Shown piece after piece: positions 33,301-43,700 of a DNA stretch of 64,000 nucleotides (the stretch's first letter is position 1; each line of letters starts with the position of its first letter). The notes below the pieces were generated by a model. That model had not been told where the DNA came from, searched no databases, and worked only from the letters and a program-made list of their open reading frames with translations. The translations under genes and the position numbers were made by a program. This DNA is from Mesostigma viride (lineage: Eukaryota; Streptophyta; Mesostigmatophyceae; Mesostigmatales; Mesostigmataceae): assembly GCA_009746045.1 (NCBI GenBank), contig RPFO01000050.1, positions 5,825,277 through 5,889,276 on the forward strand, read 5' to 3'.

Positions 33301-36300
33301 GGAATGGATCCAAGTATGAAAGGAATGGATCCAAGTGTGAAAGGAATGGATCCAAGTATGAAAGGAATGGATCCAAGTATGAAAGGAATGGATCAAAGTA
33401 TGAAAGGAATGGATCCAAGTATGAAAGGAATGGATCCAAGTATGAAAGGAATGGATCCAAGTATGAAAGGAATGGATCCAAGTATGAAAGGAATGGATCA
33501 AAGCATGAAAGGAATGGATCAAAGCATGAAAGGAATGGATCAAAGCATGAAAGGAATGGATCAAAGCATGAAAGGAATGGATCCAAGTATGAAAGGAATG
33601 GATCCAAGTATGAAAGGAATGGATCAAAGTATGAAAGGAATGAAAGTAACGAAAGACCATTCCTCTGGGCGTGAAAGGGACAAGGGGGCGGTGGAGGCCA
33701 GGTGGCGGCAAATATGGCACCACCGCTGGTGTAGCACCACGATGACAGTGGTTGGTTCCAGGGGAAACTAGGCCTACGACCTTGAAGTAAACACAAGCGG
33801 GAACCTGCTGCGAAAGGTAAACGGCATTGAAGAGTAGGCATGGATATATTTATTTATAACGTGACTCCGTTGGGAGATCATGGATATATGTAGACATGTA
33901 AGTCGACATGGATATACCTCTGGTTTCGGGCACATGCCTTGATCCGTACTGCTACAGGTACACAGGCGTGTGAGGAAAGTAGACATGAACATATGATATG
34001 AAGTAGACATGAATATATAGTAGTATAGCTGGTTTCGAGCAAAGCTTTGATGCCGTTCCACGTAGGTGGGAACATGGTCCTCTCCGCCTTGACCTCAACT
34101 TGAGGTACGCGGACATGCTGCATGGCAATGACTATAGACTGAAGGGCCCTCGTGTGTGGGGCCGCATATCCGCTCACCAGCTGGCACCGCCACGCGCTCA
34201 CCTTGAGGTACTCGGGCATGTCATCAGACTTGAGGAAGCGGCGCAGGATGTCGATGCCCACGACTGGGGACAAGGATGCCGCGGGTGCCAGCACAACCGG
34301 TGGCCGAGGGGAACCCGAGACAACCCCACAGGAAAGTACGGATATGATCATTGAGTATGAAGTATTGGAAATGGGGAGGCCCCAGAAGAGAGGCGTAGAA
34401 CAGGAAGAACCCTAGCCTGGTTTATGACGATTGCCCTGTTGGGGGAATGAACAAGGAAGAACACAAGAGAGGCGTGAAACAGGAATTACCCCAGCAGGTG
34501 AAGGCCGCTATGAGAACTATGTGTATAGAGACACTAGGCCAGGGTATGCAGCCACTCGTGGACGGATAACTCATTGACAAACACGAGAAAGTTGTACAGT
34601 TTGGGATCCAGCCCACTAAACCCTGGAAAAGCTGGGGCCGATGGGCAAGCCATGTGACTGCGCATAAGCTACCTACCTGACTGCGAACCAGCCATCTACT
34701 TGACCGTGAAATAAGCCATCGATCCAACTCTGTACAAGCTTTATCTATTCTAAGGGAGCGAGCTTACCTATCTGACCATACGAAAGATTTTCACGCACGT
34801 ACCCCCGCTCTTCTCTGCACGAGCTCTATCTATTTTATACTAGTACTAGCGAGCTTACCTATCTGACCACCCAAAAGCTTATCAGGCACGTACCCCCGCT
34901 CTTCTCCGGGTGGAACTGCGTCGCGTACACCTGGCCCTTGTTGACGCTGCTGATGAACTTGCCGCCGTAGTTGCTGGTGGACAGCACCCACGCGTCATTC
35001 TCCGGGCTCTGCAGATAGGGTGGGCGGGAGCAGGTGGTTTATTAAGACATAGATAATTAGAGAGGATTTAAAATGGGTTTAAAAAAATTCGATGCATTCT
35101 TTACCACGGTGCCAGTGCCGTGTTCTCTGTGCTCTGTGCAGGTGGTTGGGAGGGAAGAGGAAAGAGGGGTGTGGAAATGGTAAGCAGATTTCAGTTCATT
35201 TCTTTTCATTGTCTACGCGTGGTTCTGTGTGCTCTGCTCGGCAGGCGGGTTGGGAGGGAATTCACGATCCGTGCAGAATTTCAATGGATTCCTCAAAACT
35301 GTGCTCACCTTTCTCTCCCCACTCCGTGCAGGCAGAGGAGACGCCATGGGGTGACAGTGGGAGGGGCGTTGAATACAGTTCACATAGAAACTTCCGATTG
35401 TTTGCCGTGAATGTGAATTGATACAGTGCTGTGTCATATGACTGTCTCAATAACATGAGAGAAAAATGAGACATGTAAAAATATCGTGGTTTCACTAACA
35501 TTTGCATTTTGGTTAAAGAAACGCACTGCATTACAAGCGTCGTCCTCCTTATAACACACACTACATAACTATCTGTAAACCTGATTACTTTGTATCAATC
35601 AGCATGAATCTGCGGCCCCTTACCGGCGTGGCGCGGTACGAGTGCACGAAGTAGACGTGGCGTCCATCCACCCCTGCCAACAGGTCGGACGGCCGGCGCT
35701 GCTCTAGACCTGCCGCCCGCCACAATGGGAGACAGACAAGGAAAAAATATTGATGGAGTATTGTAAAGGATTCCATCGATGCCCCACGGGGGCTTCTTCT
35801 TTTTTTTCCTTTGAGCGGCATCTCAAAACATGGCCAGAGTTGGAAGGAACCAAGCCAAAAAACACTACGCCTCCTCACCTATTGTAATTACTGGTAATAC
35901 ACACCTTACTTTCAAAGGATAAGCTTTGAGATTGAATGATGCTGTCACAACTTGGTTTCAAAATGGTCCTTGCCTTGGAATAAAAAACTTTGAACGGTGT
36001 CCAACCAAACGTAGGCCATTGTGGGGCAATATTCCGCTAAGAGCAAGATGTGCACGGCACCAGAGTCACGCACCGTTCCACCCCATGTGGGGCACAGGCA
36101 GGCCGAGCGAGGTGTCAAACTTGCCGACGATGCCCGGGATAATGCCTAGGCCTTCCACCCCTGCACGTGGAGGGGGGGGGGGGCGCAACACATTTCAAAA
36201 ATCCAACCCCAGTTGGGGAGGGATAGCCAACGGACAAGGCAGGCAAGTGGCGAAAGCAGGCAAGAGGGCAACATGGGCAAAGCGGGCAAATGGTTTAATG

Positions 36301-36356
36301 AAGCTGACGAATGTCCAGCCATCATTTCGGCCCGAAACAACTCCATGCAACCGCCA

Positions 36357-36388
<32 letters not shown>

Positions 36389-39300
36389 GCCGCCACCGCC
36401 GCCACCGCCGCCACCGCCGCCACCGCCGCCACCGCCGCCACCGCCGCCACCGCCGCCACCACCGCCACCGCCGCCACCGCCGCCACTGCCACCACCGCCA
36501 CCGCCGCCACCACCGCCACGCCGCCACTGCCGCCACTGCCGCCACGGCAACCACCGCCGCCACCGCCGCCACCACCGCTGCTAGCGGATTTGGCTATCAC
36601 CCGAACTGCGAACAAACTGGCTATCACCCGAACTGCAAACGAACTGGCTATCACCCGAACTGCAAACGAACTGGCTATCACCCGAACTGAAAACGAACTG
36701 GCTATCACCCGAACTGAAAACGAACTGGCTATCACCCGAACTGCAAACGAACTGGCTATCACCCGAACTGCGAACAAACTGGCTATCACCCGAACTGCAA
36801 ACGAACTGGCTATCACCCGAACTGCAAACGAACTGGCTATCACCCGAACTGAAAACGAACTGGCTATCACCCGAACTGAAAACGAACTGGCTATCACCCG
36901 AACTGCAAACGAACTGGCTATCACCCGAACTGAAAACGAACTGGCTATCACCCGAACTGCAAACGAACTGGCTATCACCCGAACTGAAAACAAACTGGCT
37001 ATCACCCGAACTGCAAACGAACTGGCTATCACCCGAACTGCGAACGAACTGGCTATCACCCGAACTGAAAACAAACTGGCTATCACCCGAACTGCGAACA
37101 AACTGGCTATCACCCGAACTGCAAACGAACTGGCTATCACCCGAACTGCAAACGAACTGGCTATCACCCGAACTGCAAACAAACTGGCTATCACCCGAAC
37201 TGAAAACGAACTGGCTATCACCCGAACTGCAAACGAACTGGCTATCACCCGAACTGAAAACAAACTGGCTATCACCCGAACTGCAAACGAACTGGCTATC
37301 AACCGAACTGCGAACGAACTGGCTATCACCCGAACTGCAAACGAACTGGCTATCACCCGAACTGAAAACGAACTGGCTATCACCCGAACTGCAAACGAAC
37401 TGGCTATCACCCGAACTGAAAACGAACTGGCTATCACCCGAACTGCAAACGAACTGGCTATCACCCGAACTGCAAACGAACTGGCTATCACCCGAACTGC
37501 GAACGAACTGGCTATCACCCGAACTGAAAACAAACTGGCTATCACCCGAACTGCGAACAAACTGGCTATCACCCGAACTGAAAACGAACTGGCTATCACC
37601 CGAACTGCAAACGAACTGGCTATCACCCGAACTGCAAACAAACTGGCTATCACCCGAACTGCAAACGAACTGGCTATCACCCGAACTGAAAACAAACTGG
37701 CTATCACCCGAACTGCAAACGAACTGGCTATCACCCGTACTGCAAACAAACTGGCTATCACCCGAACTGCAAACGAACTGGCTATCACCCGAACTGCAAA
37801 CGAACTGGCTATCACCCGAACTGCAAACGAACTGGCTATCACCCGAACTGCAAACGAACTGGCTATCACCCGAACTGCAAACGAACTGGCTATCACCCGA
37901 ACTGCAAACGAACTGGCTATCACCCGAACTGAAAACGAACTGGCTATCACCCGAACTGCAAACGAACTGGCTATCACCCGAACTGAAAACAAACTGGCTA
38001 TCACCCGAACTGCAAACGAACTGGCTATCACCCGAACTGCAAACGAACTGGCTATCACCCGAACTGCAAACGAACTGGCTATCACCCGAACTGAAAACGA
38101 ACTGGCTATCACCCGAACTGCAAACAAACTGGCTATCACCCGAACTGCAAACGAACTGGCTATCACCCGAACTGCAAACGAACTGGCTATCACCCGAACT
38201 GCGAACGAACTGGCTATCACCCGAACTGCAAACGAACTGGCTATCACCCGAACTGCAAACGAACTGGCTATCACCCGAACTGCAAACGAACTGGCTATCA
38301 CCCGAACTGCCAACGAACTGGCTATCACCCGAACTGCAAACGAACTGGCTATCACCCGAACTGAAAACGAACTGGCTATCACCCGAACTGCAAACGAACT
38401 GGCTATCACCCGAACTGCAAACGAACTGGCTATCACCCGAACTGCAAACGAACTGGCTATCACCCGAACTGCAAACGAACTGGCTATCACCCGAACTGCA
38501 AACGAACTGGCTATCACCCGAACTGCAAACGAACTGGCTATCACCCGAACTGCGAACAAACTGGCTATCACCCGAACTGCAAACGAACTGGCTATCACCC
38601 GAACTGCAAACAAACTGGCTATCACCCGAACTGCAAACGAACTGGCTATCACCCGTACTGCAAACGAACTGGCTATCACCCGAACTGCAAACGAACTGGC
38701 TATCACCCGAACTGCAAACGAACTGGCTATCACCCGAACTGCAAACGAACTGGCTATCACCCGAACTGAAAACGAACTGGCTATCACCCGAACTGAAAAC
38801 AAACTGGCTATCACCCGAACTGCAAACGAACTGGCTATCACCCGAACTGCAAACGAACTGGCTATCACCCGAACTGAAAACGAACTGGCTATCACCCGAA
38901 CTGCAAACAAACTGGCTATCACCCGAACTGCAAACAAACTGGCTATCACCCGAACTGCAAACAAACTGGCTATCACCCGAACTGCAAACAAACTGGCTAT
39001 CACCCGAACTGCAAACAAACTGGCTATCACCCGAACTGCGAACGAACTGGCTATCACCCGAACTGCAAACGAACTGGCTATCACCCGAACTGCAAACAAA
39101 CTGGCTATCACCCGAACTGCAAACGAACTGGCTATCACCCGAACTGCAAACGAACTGGCTATCACCCGTACTGCGAACAAACTGGCTATCACCCGAACTG
39201 CAAACGAACTGGCTATCACCCGTACTGCAAACAAACTGGCTATCACCCGAACTGCAAACAAACTGGCTATCACCCGAACTGCAAACGAACTGGCTATCAC

Positions 39301-42300
39301 CCGAACTGCAAACGAACTGGCTATCACCCGAACTGCAAACAAACTGGCTATCACCCGAACTGCAAACGAACTGGCTATCACCCGTACTGAAAACGAACTG
39401 GCGATCACCCGAACTGCAAACAAACTGGCTATCACCCGAACTGCAAACGAACTGGCTATCACCCGTACTGCAAACGAACTGGCTATCACCCGTACTGCAA
39501 ACGAACTGGCTATCACCCGAACTGCCAACGAACTGGCTATCACCCGAACTGCAAACGAACTGGCTATCACCCGAACTGCGAACGAACTGGCTATCACCCG
39601 AACTGCAAACGAACTGGCTATCACCCGAACTGAAAACAAACTGGCTATCACCCGAACTGCAAACGAACTGGCTATCACCCGAACTGCAAACGAACTGGCT
39701 ATCACCCGAACTGCAAACGAACTGGCTATCACCCGAACTGCAAACAAACTGGCTATCACCCGAACTGCAAACGAACTGGCTATCACCCGAACTGCAAACG
39801 AACTGGCTATCACCCGAACTGCAAACGAACTGGCTATCACCCGAACTGAAAACGAACTGGCTATCACCCGAACTGAAAACGAACTGGCTATCACCCGAAC
39901 TGCAAACGAACTGGCTATCACCCGAACTGCAAACGAACTGGCTATCACCCGAACTGAAAACAAACTGGCTATCACCCGAACTGCAAACGAACTGGCTATC
40001 ACCCGAACTGCAAACGAACTGGCTATCACCCGAACTGCAAACGAACTGGCTATCACCCGAACTGCCAACGAACTGGCTATCACCCGAACTGCAAACGAAC
40101 TGGCTATCACCCGAACTGCAAACGAACTGGCTATCACCCGAACTGCAAACGAACTGGCTATCACCCGAACTGCAAACGAACTGGCTTACTGCAAACAAAC
40201 TGGCTATCACCCGAACTGCAAACGAACTGGCTATCACCCGTACTACAAGCGAACGGCACGTGACATGGAGTGCTCTACCTCCAATGAAGTATACTCTGTG
40301 ATCGGTACTCTGTGATTAATACTCTATACTATCCCTGTGACACCGACATGCCCCTACGAATAGAACACACACCCAGTATTCGGGCCAGCTAAGTTCAGCA
40401 ACGCCCGAGCAAGAGACCGTCCATTTTTAATATCCAACAAACTGCCATGGGGGGTGGAACCCTGCCCATGGCGGACCAGGTACCAGGCTTGGAAGAGGGA
40501 ATCCTATCGACACACACACACACACATGCGCACACACACACGCAAAAACATTTAGACAGACACATGTGCACACAGGTCCAGACACGGGAACCCACGTCTG
40601 TCCACATACCGAGCAGGATGACGACATGTTGAGCAGCAAAAATTACTAACATCACAGCAGCCATCATGCATGGCCTGTTGCCAGACAGCATGACATGTCA
40701 GAAGCGAACACCTGTGGACAAGCACATTTGGAGTTGGAGCTTTGCACAGGTGGAATTGATGCCTGGCACATTTGGAGTTGGAGCTTTGCACAGGTGGAAT
40801 TGATGCCTGGCACATTTGGAGTTGGAGCCCTGAGTTACGCGTTTTAAGTCCCGTTTGAGTGACTTGGTCCAGCAAGGTCTCAACCCCACATGCGGCAGAC
40901 CAGGCACGCACCTCCGCTCTCCTCGCTCCCCTCGAACAGGCATTGCAGGCCGATGCAGATACCCAGGAAGGGGCGCCCCTCCCGGATGTACTCCCGCAAC
41001 GGCTCGGCGTACCTGCCATCCGGCACCCCCCACATCCCACGCAGTCCAACGTCCACATGACCTCACCGTGGTAAGATGGGACGTGCACCCCCATTAGCTA
41101 GCTAGTTCTTATTATTCATTAGGACTGTTATCAAGCTACTTGATGTGTTAGCTATTAAACGCGCGGGGAAGCCGTGGAGCACCTCGTTCACGCTGCGATC
41201 CAACACAGCTTCGAAAACCCATCCATGACTTAGATCAACGTAATTTAAATGGCTGATTTGGGTAAGCTGCGGTGCCAGAAAGAGGGTGCCGAGCATTGAT
41301 GAACTGTTCTGCGCCGATGAACAAAACGATCATGAACGCGCCGCCCACACGCTTCCTTTCTCAAACCAGCGATTCTCAAACCAGCGCCCTGTTGAGATTT
41401 TAAATGAAGAGCGCAACAACTGTAGGGGGGGGGGAATCGACCATTGTGGTCCTTGACACTAAACAACCTGAGACTGGAAGTCCCCTTCCTCAAATAGTGC
41501 ACTGTCCACTTCTGGGTACAATATACATTTATGAATCCCCCAGGCCCCATGCAAGTAGGAAGGCAGAACTTGTACCAGAGCTTGAGCCATTGCAGAAAAA
41601 AAACAGCTGCATTTGCATGTGGACTGAACGTGAAACAGGCAGTCAGGTAAAACATGACGGGTAGAACCACGCTCAATAGTACGAAACGTGGCAGTGGCAC
41701 GACGTAACAAGGAAACACAGGAACTAGTCCTATGACGCGCTTGGAAATAGGAACCACCGCAGTAGCACCACATAACATATTAGCAGCATCACGTAGCATA
41801 GAAACACAGGAACGCGGTCATATACCAACAGAGCGGCTAACCGGACTGGATGCAGGAAATGTGTAAACCCCCTCCAATAGCATTAGATATTACGCTAGCT
41901 GTGGACACGTTGCCTCATCTTCACCACTGTACATCTTCGCATCATCACTACTACACATCGTCTCCACTAAACATCATCACTACCTCACATCGTCACCACT
42001 TATCGTCACTACTCACCTACACTACTGGTACAAAACGTGGTTATGACAGCATAATCAAAACAGCGACGTTCACGGAATCATGGTTTCGTGGACGTCATTG
42101 CCCGATGGACAGCAGGAAAAGCTCACCCCTTGCCGTGAATCTGCTTCATGGCGGCGCCAAAGCTTCCCACTCCTGGGAACAGCAGCCGGTCCGCTTTGAG
42201 AATTTCGCTCGGGTGTTGTACCTGGGGGTACCACCGCCCCCCAGCAGGGTCACATCAGGCAGAGACAGTGTACCCAGCATTTTGAGCACGAATAATAAGA

Positions 42301-43045
42301 ATCAGGGAGCCATAGGGGAAAGACGAACGCCACACGCGTGTTACTTACGCGTAACGAGGTCTAGTACTTGGCTCAAGCTGTAAGGCCTTTGGATCAACTT
42401 AACCGGCATGACCATCTATCTGGACGGTTAGGTGCTTGCGTTCCCAAAAAACAGGCATGCTACGGTTAACAGTACTAGGTAAAGGGCGGCAACTGGCAAG
42501 GCGTTCATATTACCTGCTTGACATTGTAACCAAGGAGTTTGATGGCGTTGCAAAGGCTTCGCACGTTCCCAGCACCATAATCCAGCAGGGTTATTTCTGA
42601 TCGAGACGGCCCAAAAGAGGGGTTCAGGTATACGCACAAGGTAAGGAGAAGTAGGGTTCAAACTTCATTATACACAAGCAGTTTTGGGAATGTTTAATGG
42701 CGTATTCACAGCTTATGTGCTCCAGGCTTCACGTCTGAATGGCGTGCATGTTTCGAGAGATGCGCATACCATTCTGGAAAGCAAATCTATATCGTCTATT
42801 TGTTTTCCGACAGGTGCGGACCTTAAAAAATGCGCACTAACCAATAGCGTACCTTTGGCGCTAGCTTTGCAAAAATAGCCACGGTTCCGGAATGTCAACA
42901 ACGGCCGCCGCTGGCCCACTGCATCCACCCTTCCACCATAAAATGCACGCCTAGCGGGCACAGCTTGGGATATGGGCCTCCCTAGCGAATCTACGTCAGG
43001 AACGGACCGCTGGTGAGCGGAAATCTGGGCAATTGACGCCGCCAT
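21311..43045 (-). CDS. HIS7: Imidazole glycerol phosphate synthase, fused HisH-HisF, plastid type
   Basis: Converts PRFAR plus glutamine to imidazole glycerol phosphate and AICAR (histidine pathway). Nineteen exons join in frame: 43045-42853, 42596-42514, 42221-42127, 41012-40912, 36160-36074, 35709-35624, 35008-34894, 34263-34202, 32411-32358, 31633-31535, 30840-30715, 29351-29269, 28194-28086, 26746-26693, 25984-25897, 25090-25053, 24298-24193, 23512-23346, 21370-21311. The sum is 1806 nt, 601 aa, close to plant HISN4. Residues 1 to about 64 are an Arg/Ser-rich transit-like leader. The amidotransferase domain starts [14 protein letters not shown], has nucleophile Cys143 in FLGICIGLQ and the His248/Glu250 pair in QFHPEKSG. 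The cyclase domain has Asp298 (VIACLDVR) and Asp456 (VVVSIDPRR), then [14 protein letters not shown], and ends KIETRM. The start has context CGCCATGG. It is divergent from the TTC1-like gene. No broken catalytic residue is seen. Confidence 0.97.
21450..21683 (+). repeat. Two copies of a CACGTGAGCATAAGT repeat
   Basis: GACTGCGTCACGTGAGCATA at about 21466 and AACTGCGTCACGTTAGCATA at about 21627 are each preceded by TTAATTAA-like sequence and followed by GGATATGGGATGGGGT. Related phrases occur in reverse at 17030-17090 and at about 61798-61835. A short transposable element or solo tail is likely. Confidence 0.55.
21695..21965 (-). mobile_element. tRNA-like SINE, copy 1, in HIS7 intron 18
   Basis: About 270 bp match the copy at 48285-48605 in opposite orientation. 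Read on the minus strand, the centre has an A-box-like GTGTAAGTTGGCGATGCC and a B-box-like CAGTTCGATTCCGGTCGGAT about 75 nt apart, the arrangement of a tRNA-derived RNA polymerase III promoter. The flanks (CGCGTTTTCCGCGG and CACTGAACGCAAATGG) are shared. Confidence 0.6.
22640..22803 (-). mobile_element. Dispersed repeat E, copy 2, in HIS7 intron 18
   Basis: GCGGACAAGATAACGGCAGG, CTCGAGCTACCATGGTCCGG and CGCTGGTTGTCTCCTTGA are near identical to the copy at 63305-63388. In the opposite sense the element has GCTCGAGCC, one base off a tRNA B-box. It could therefore be a second SINE family, though no A-box was located with confidence. Confidence 0.65.
23140..23300 (-). repeat. Two decayed copies of the HIS7 exon 18 donor edge
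   Basis: The exon 18 end (GGCATCTTCCACCGCTCCGAG then GTATGC, reading minus) is echoed at about 23270-23285 (ACGGGCATCTTTGACTGCTC) and at about 23140-23165 (ATTGTCCACCGATCCAAGGT). Both lie downstream in intron 18. Neither could replace the true edge without changing the protein. Confidence 0.5.
24376..24670. repeat. (GGTC)n microsatellite in HIS7 intron 16
   Basis: About 295 bp of near-perfect GGTC repeat, with CTCT interruptions only at the right end. It sits between exon 17 (24298) and exon 16 (25053). Confidence 0.97.
24940..25090 (-). repeat. Copy of the HIS7 exon 16 donor edge, 92 bp away
   Basis: GTGCAAGG(C/G)(T/C)GGGCCGTACCG(C/T)GCAT is found at 24942 and again at the true edge of exon 16 (about 25034). 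The spacing between the matching CCGTAC positions is 92 bp. The decoy keeps the GT but its exon-like part is diverged. Confidence 0.75.
25541..25690. repeat. 24-bp tandem repeat in HIS7 intron 15
   Basis: About six units of ACCTGCTGTTGTCCAAGCTA-type sequence. The apparent Thr/Pro/Ala/Val-rich frame across it is a repeat by-product. Confidence 0.93.
27761..28194 (-). repeat. 107-bp array containing HIS7 exon 13 and three copies of its end
   Basis: TCACGCCCGTGCGCAGG starts at 27761, 27868, 27975 and 28082, exactly 107 bp apart. The right-hand unit is the genuine donor edge of exon 13. In the other three, 54 nt read V-SIGSDAVF(I/V)AEEYLRTG, preceded by GGGAG and followed by GTGAGTATAA, with a 53-nt spacer. 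Each extra copy therefore has both an AG before it and a good GT donor after it, and is a multiple of three. Sequence identity among units is very high, implying recent amplification. Confidence 0.95.
28340..29200 (-). repeat. Decayed copies of the HIS7 exon 13 acceptor edge
   Basis: The exon 13 start (CTGCAGGAGCTACTCGAGC type, minus) is echoed in intron 12 at about 28345, 28462, 28537, 28623, 29100 and 29178. The two at 29.1 kb still read RSYSSLDV, as in exon 13. Each retains a CAG-like acceptor, giving up to six decoy acceptors upstream of the real one at 28195. Confidence 0.75.
28735..29045. repeat. (CCTCCCT)n-type minisatellite in HIS7 intron 12
   Basis: About 310 bp of CCCTCCT heptamers, beginning as CCCACCT units and with a few slipped units. 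It lies in intron 12, between two groups of acceptor-edge copies. Confidence 0.95.
30213..30745 (-). repeat. 107-bp array of copies of the HIS7 exon 11 donor edge
   Basis: GGGCATGTCCTTGAGC begins at 30301, 30403, 30510, 30617 and, at the true exon 11 edge, 30724; a weaker copy is at about 30213. Spacing is 102 then 107, 107 and 107. Units include CACCTCACCTCC (donor GTGAGG in the gene sense) and the palindromic TTGATATCAAAGTATCAA. The exon-derived portion is about 25-30 nt, shorter than in the exon 13 array. Confidence 0.93.
32798..33650. repeat. 21-bp minisatellite with 273-bp higher-order structure, HIS7 intron 8
   Basis: About 40 units of GGATCCAAGTATGAAAGGAAT. Variant units recur 13 units apart: CCAATTATG at 32953 and 33226, and AGTGTGAAAGG at 33061 and 33334, both 273 bp apart. 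This shows block duplication of 13 units. As 21 is divisible by three, several frames stay open, but the array lies inside an intron. Confidence 0.96.
34100..34115 (-). repeat. Decayed copy of the HIS7 exon 8 donor edge
   Basis: CAACTTGAGGTACGCGGACAT near 34091-34111 echoes the true edge CACCTTGAGGTACTCGGGCAT at 34199-34219, about 108 bp away. The GT is altered in the copy. Confidence 0.5.
34750..34900 (-). repeat. 91-bp duplication of the HIS7 exon 7 donor edge
   Basis: ACGTACCCCCGCTCTTCTC occurs at 34798 and at the true edge (34889), 91 bp apart. Both are preceded by GAGCTTACCTATCTGACCA. The copy keeps GAAGAGCGGGG followed by GTACGTGC, a usable donor. Confidence 0.85.
36345..36580. repeat. 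(CCGCCA)n run in HIS7 intron 4
   Basis: A CCGCCACCG-type trinucleotide run of about 230 bp, directly before the 27-bp array. Apparent polyproline and polyglycine frames are by-products. Confidence 0.93.
36590..40255. repeat. 27-bp minisatellite, about 135 units, HIS7 intron 4
   Basis: The unit is AACTGGCTATCACCCGAACTGCAAACG with few variant positions: CA/CG/AA/CC before AACG/AACA, and CCGAAC/CCGTAC. Length 27 keeps three frames open on both strands and yields false proteins of over 1200 codons. It lies between HIS7 exons 5 (36160) and 4 (40912) and has no exon support. There are no unique spacers, so it is not a CRISPR array. Confidence 0.97.
40725..40840. repeat. 54-bp tandem repeat, about 2.5 units
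   Basis: GCACATTTGGAGTTGGAGC and TTGCACAGGTGGAATTGATG repeat two to three times in HIS7 intron 3-4 territory, just downstream of exon 4. Confidence 0.9.
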
Positions 43046-43700
43046 GGCGAAATTTGCAGCCGGGAGCAGCGTTGCTCCTTGGCAGCCACGGCATTAAGCT
43101 TGCCATATCGCCATTATCATCTGTCACGCTGTAAAGAATTACGTTGCACTTTGGTTATGCTGACACGAGTTCCGCCTCACGCTGCGCCGCGCCGAGCAGA
43201 GTTGCGGACTGCTTGGAGGATTGACCGGGCTTGCACCAGATGATCGGTTGCAACTCGCAATCTTTTCTTGTTTAGATACGAGTAACTAACAGCACGCTGG
43301 AGGCCACAAATTTTGGATCCTGTGCTAACAATGAGCTTGGGGAATGGGGCGACATTCAGCAGAAGAACTTTCGCCCTTCTCTGGGATCTGGATTCTTCCC
43401 ACGTGCAACTGCCAAGGCGATGGTGAATTAACAGGCACTGCAGGTTGTGCTGTATTTCCCCTTCGCCTTCTTTCTACCACGGCGTCTTGCAGTAATTTGT
43501 CTTCCTTTTCACCGAAAGTACGTGCCGAGACAAGGGAGCACTAGTAGAGTGGCCAGTGATTTTGGGAGGCCGCGGCTATTCACAGTAAATGCCAGGAGAA
43601 CAAACAGATTGAACCTGAAGCAGGTCAAGTTAGCATCGTATTGTTAGGGTCAAACGATCCCGCGTTTCTGTAGGGTCTCAAGTTTTAATTTCGCACGAGT
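43046..43700. promoter_or_regulatory. Divergent intergenic region between HIS7 and the TTC1-like gene
   Basis: This 655-bp gap separates the two start codons and should hold both 5' untranslated regions and promoters. No TATA box or known algal element was assigned. The position alone supports a shared regulatory region. Confidence 0.6.

Noticed and set aside
32689-33841. ORFs of over 300 codons with DPSMKGM or SKYERNG repeats
   Set aside because: They are a translation of the 21-bp intronic minisatellite; the HIS7 exons on either side are on the other strand and well supported.
36590-40255. Possible CRISPR array
   Set aside because: Units are contiguous with no unique spacers, and the context is a eukaryotic intron.
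36311-40315. Giant ORFs of 1200-1334 codons on both strands
   Set aside because: They are a 27-bp minisatellite lying between two firm HIS7 exons; all stop-free frames follow from a unit length divisible by three.
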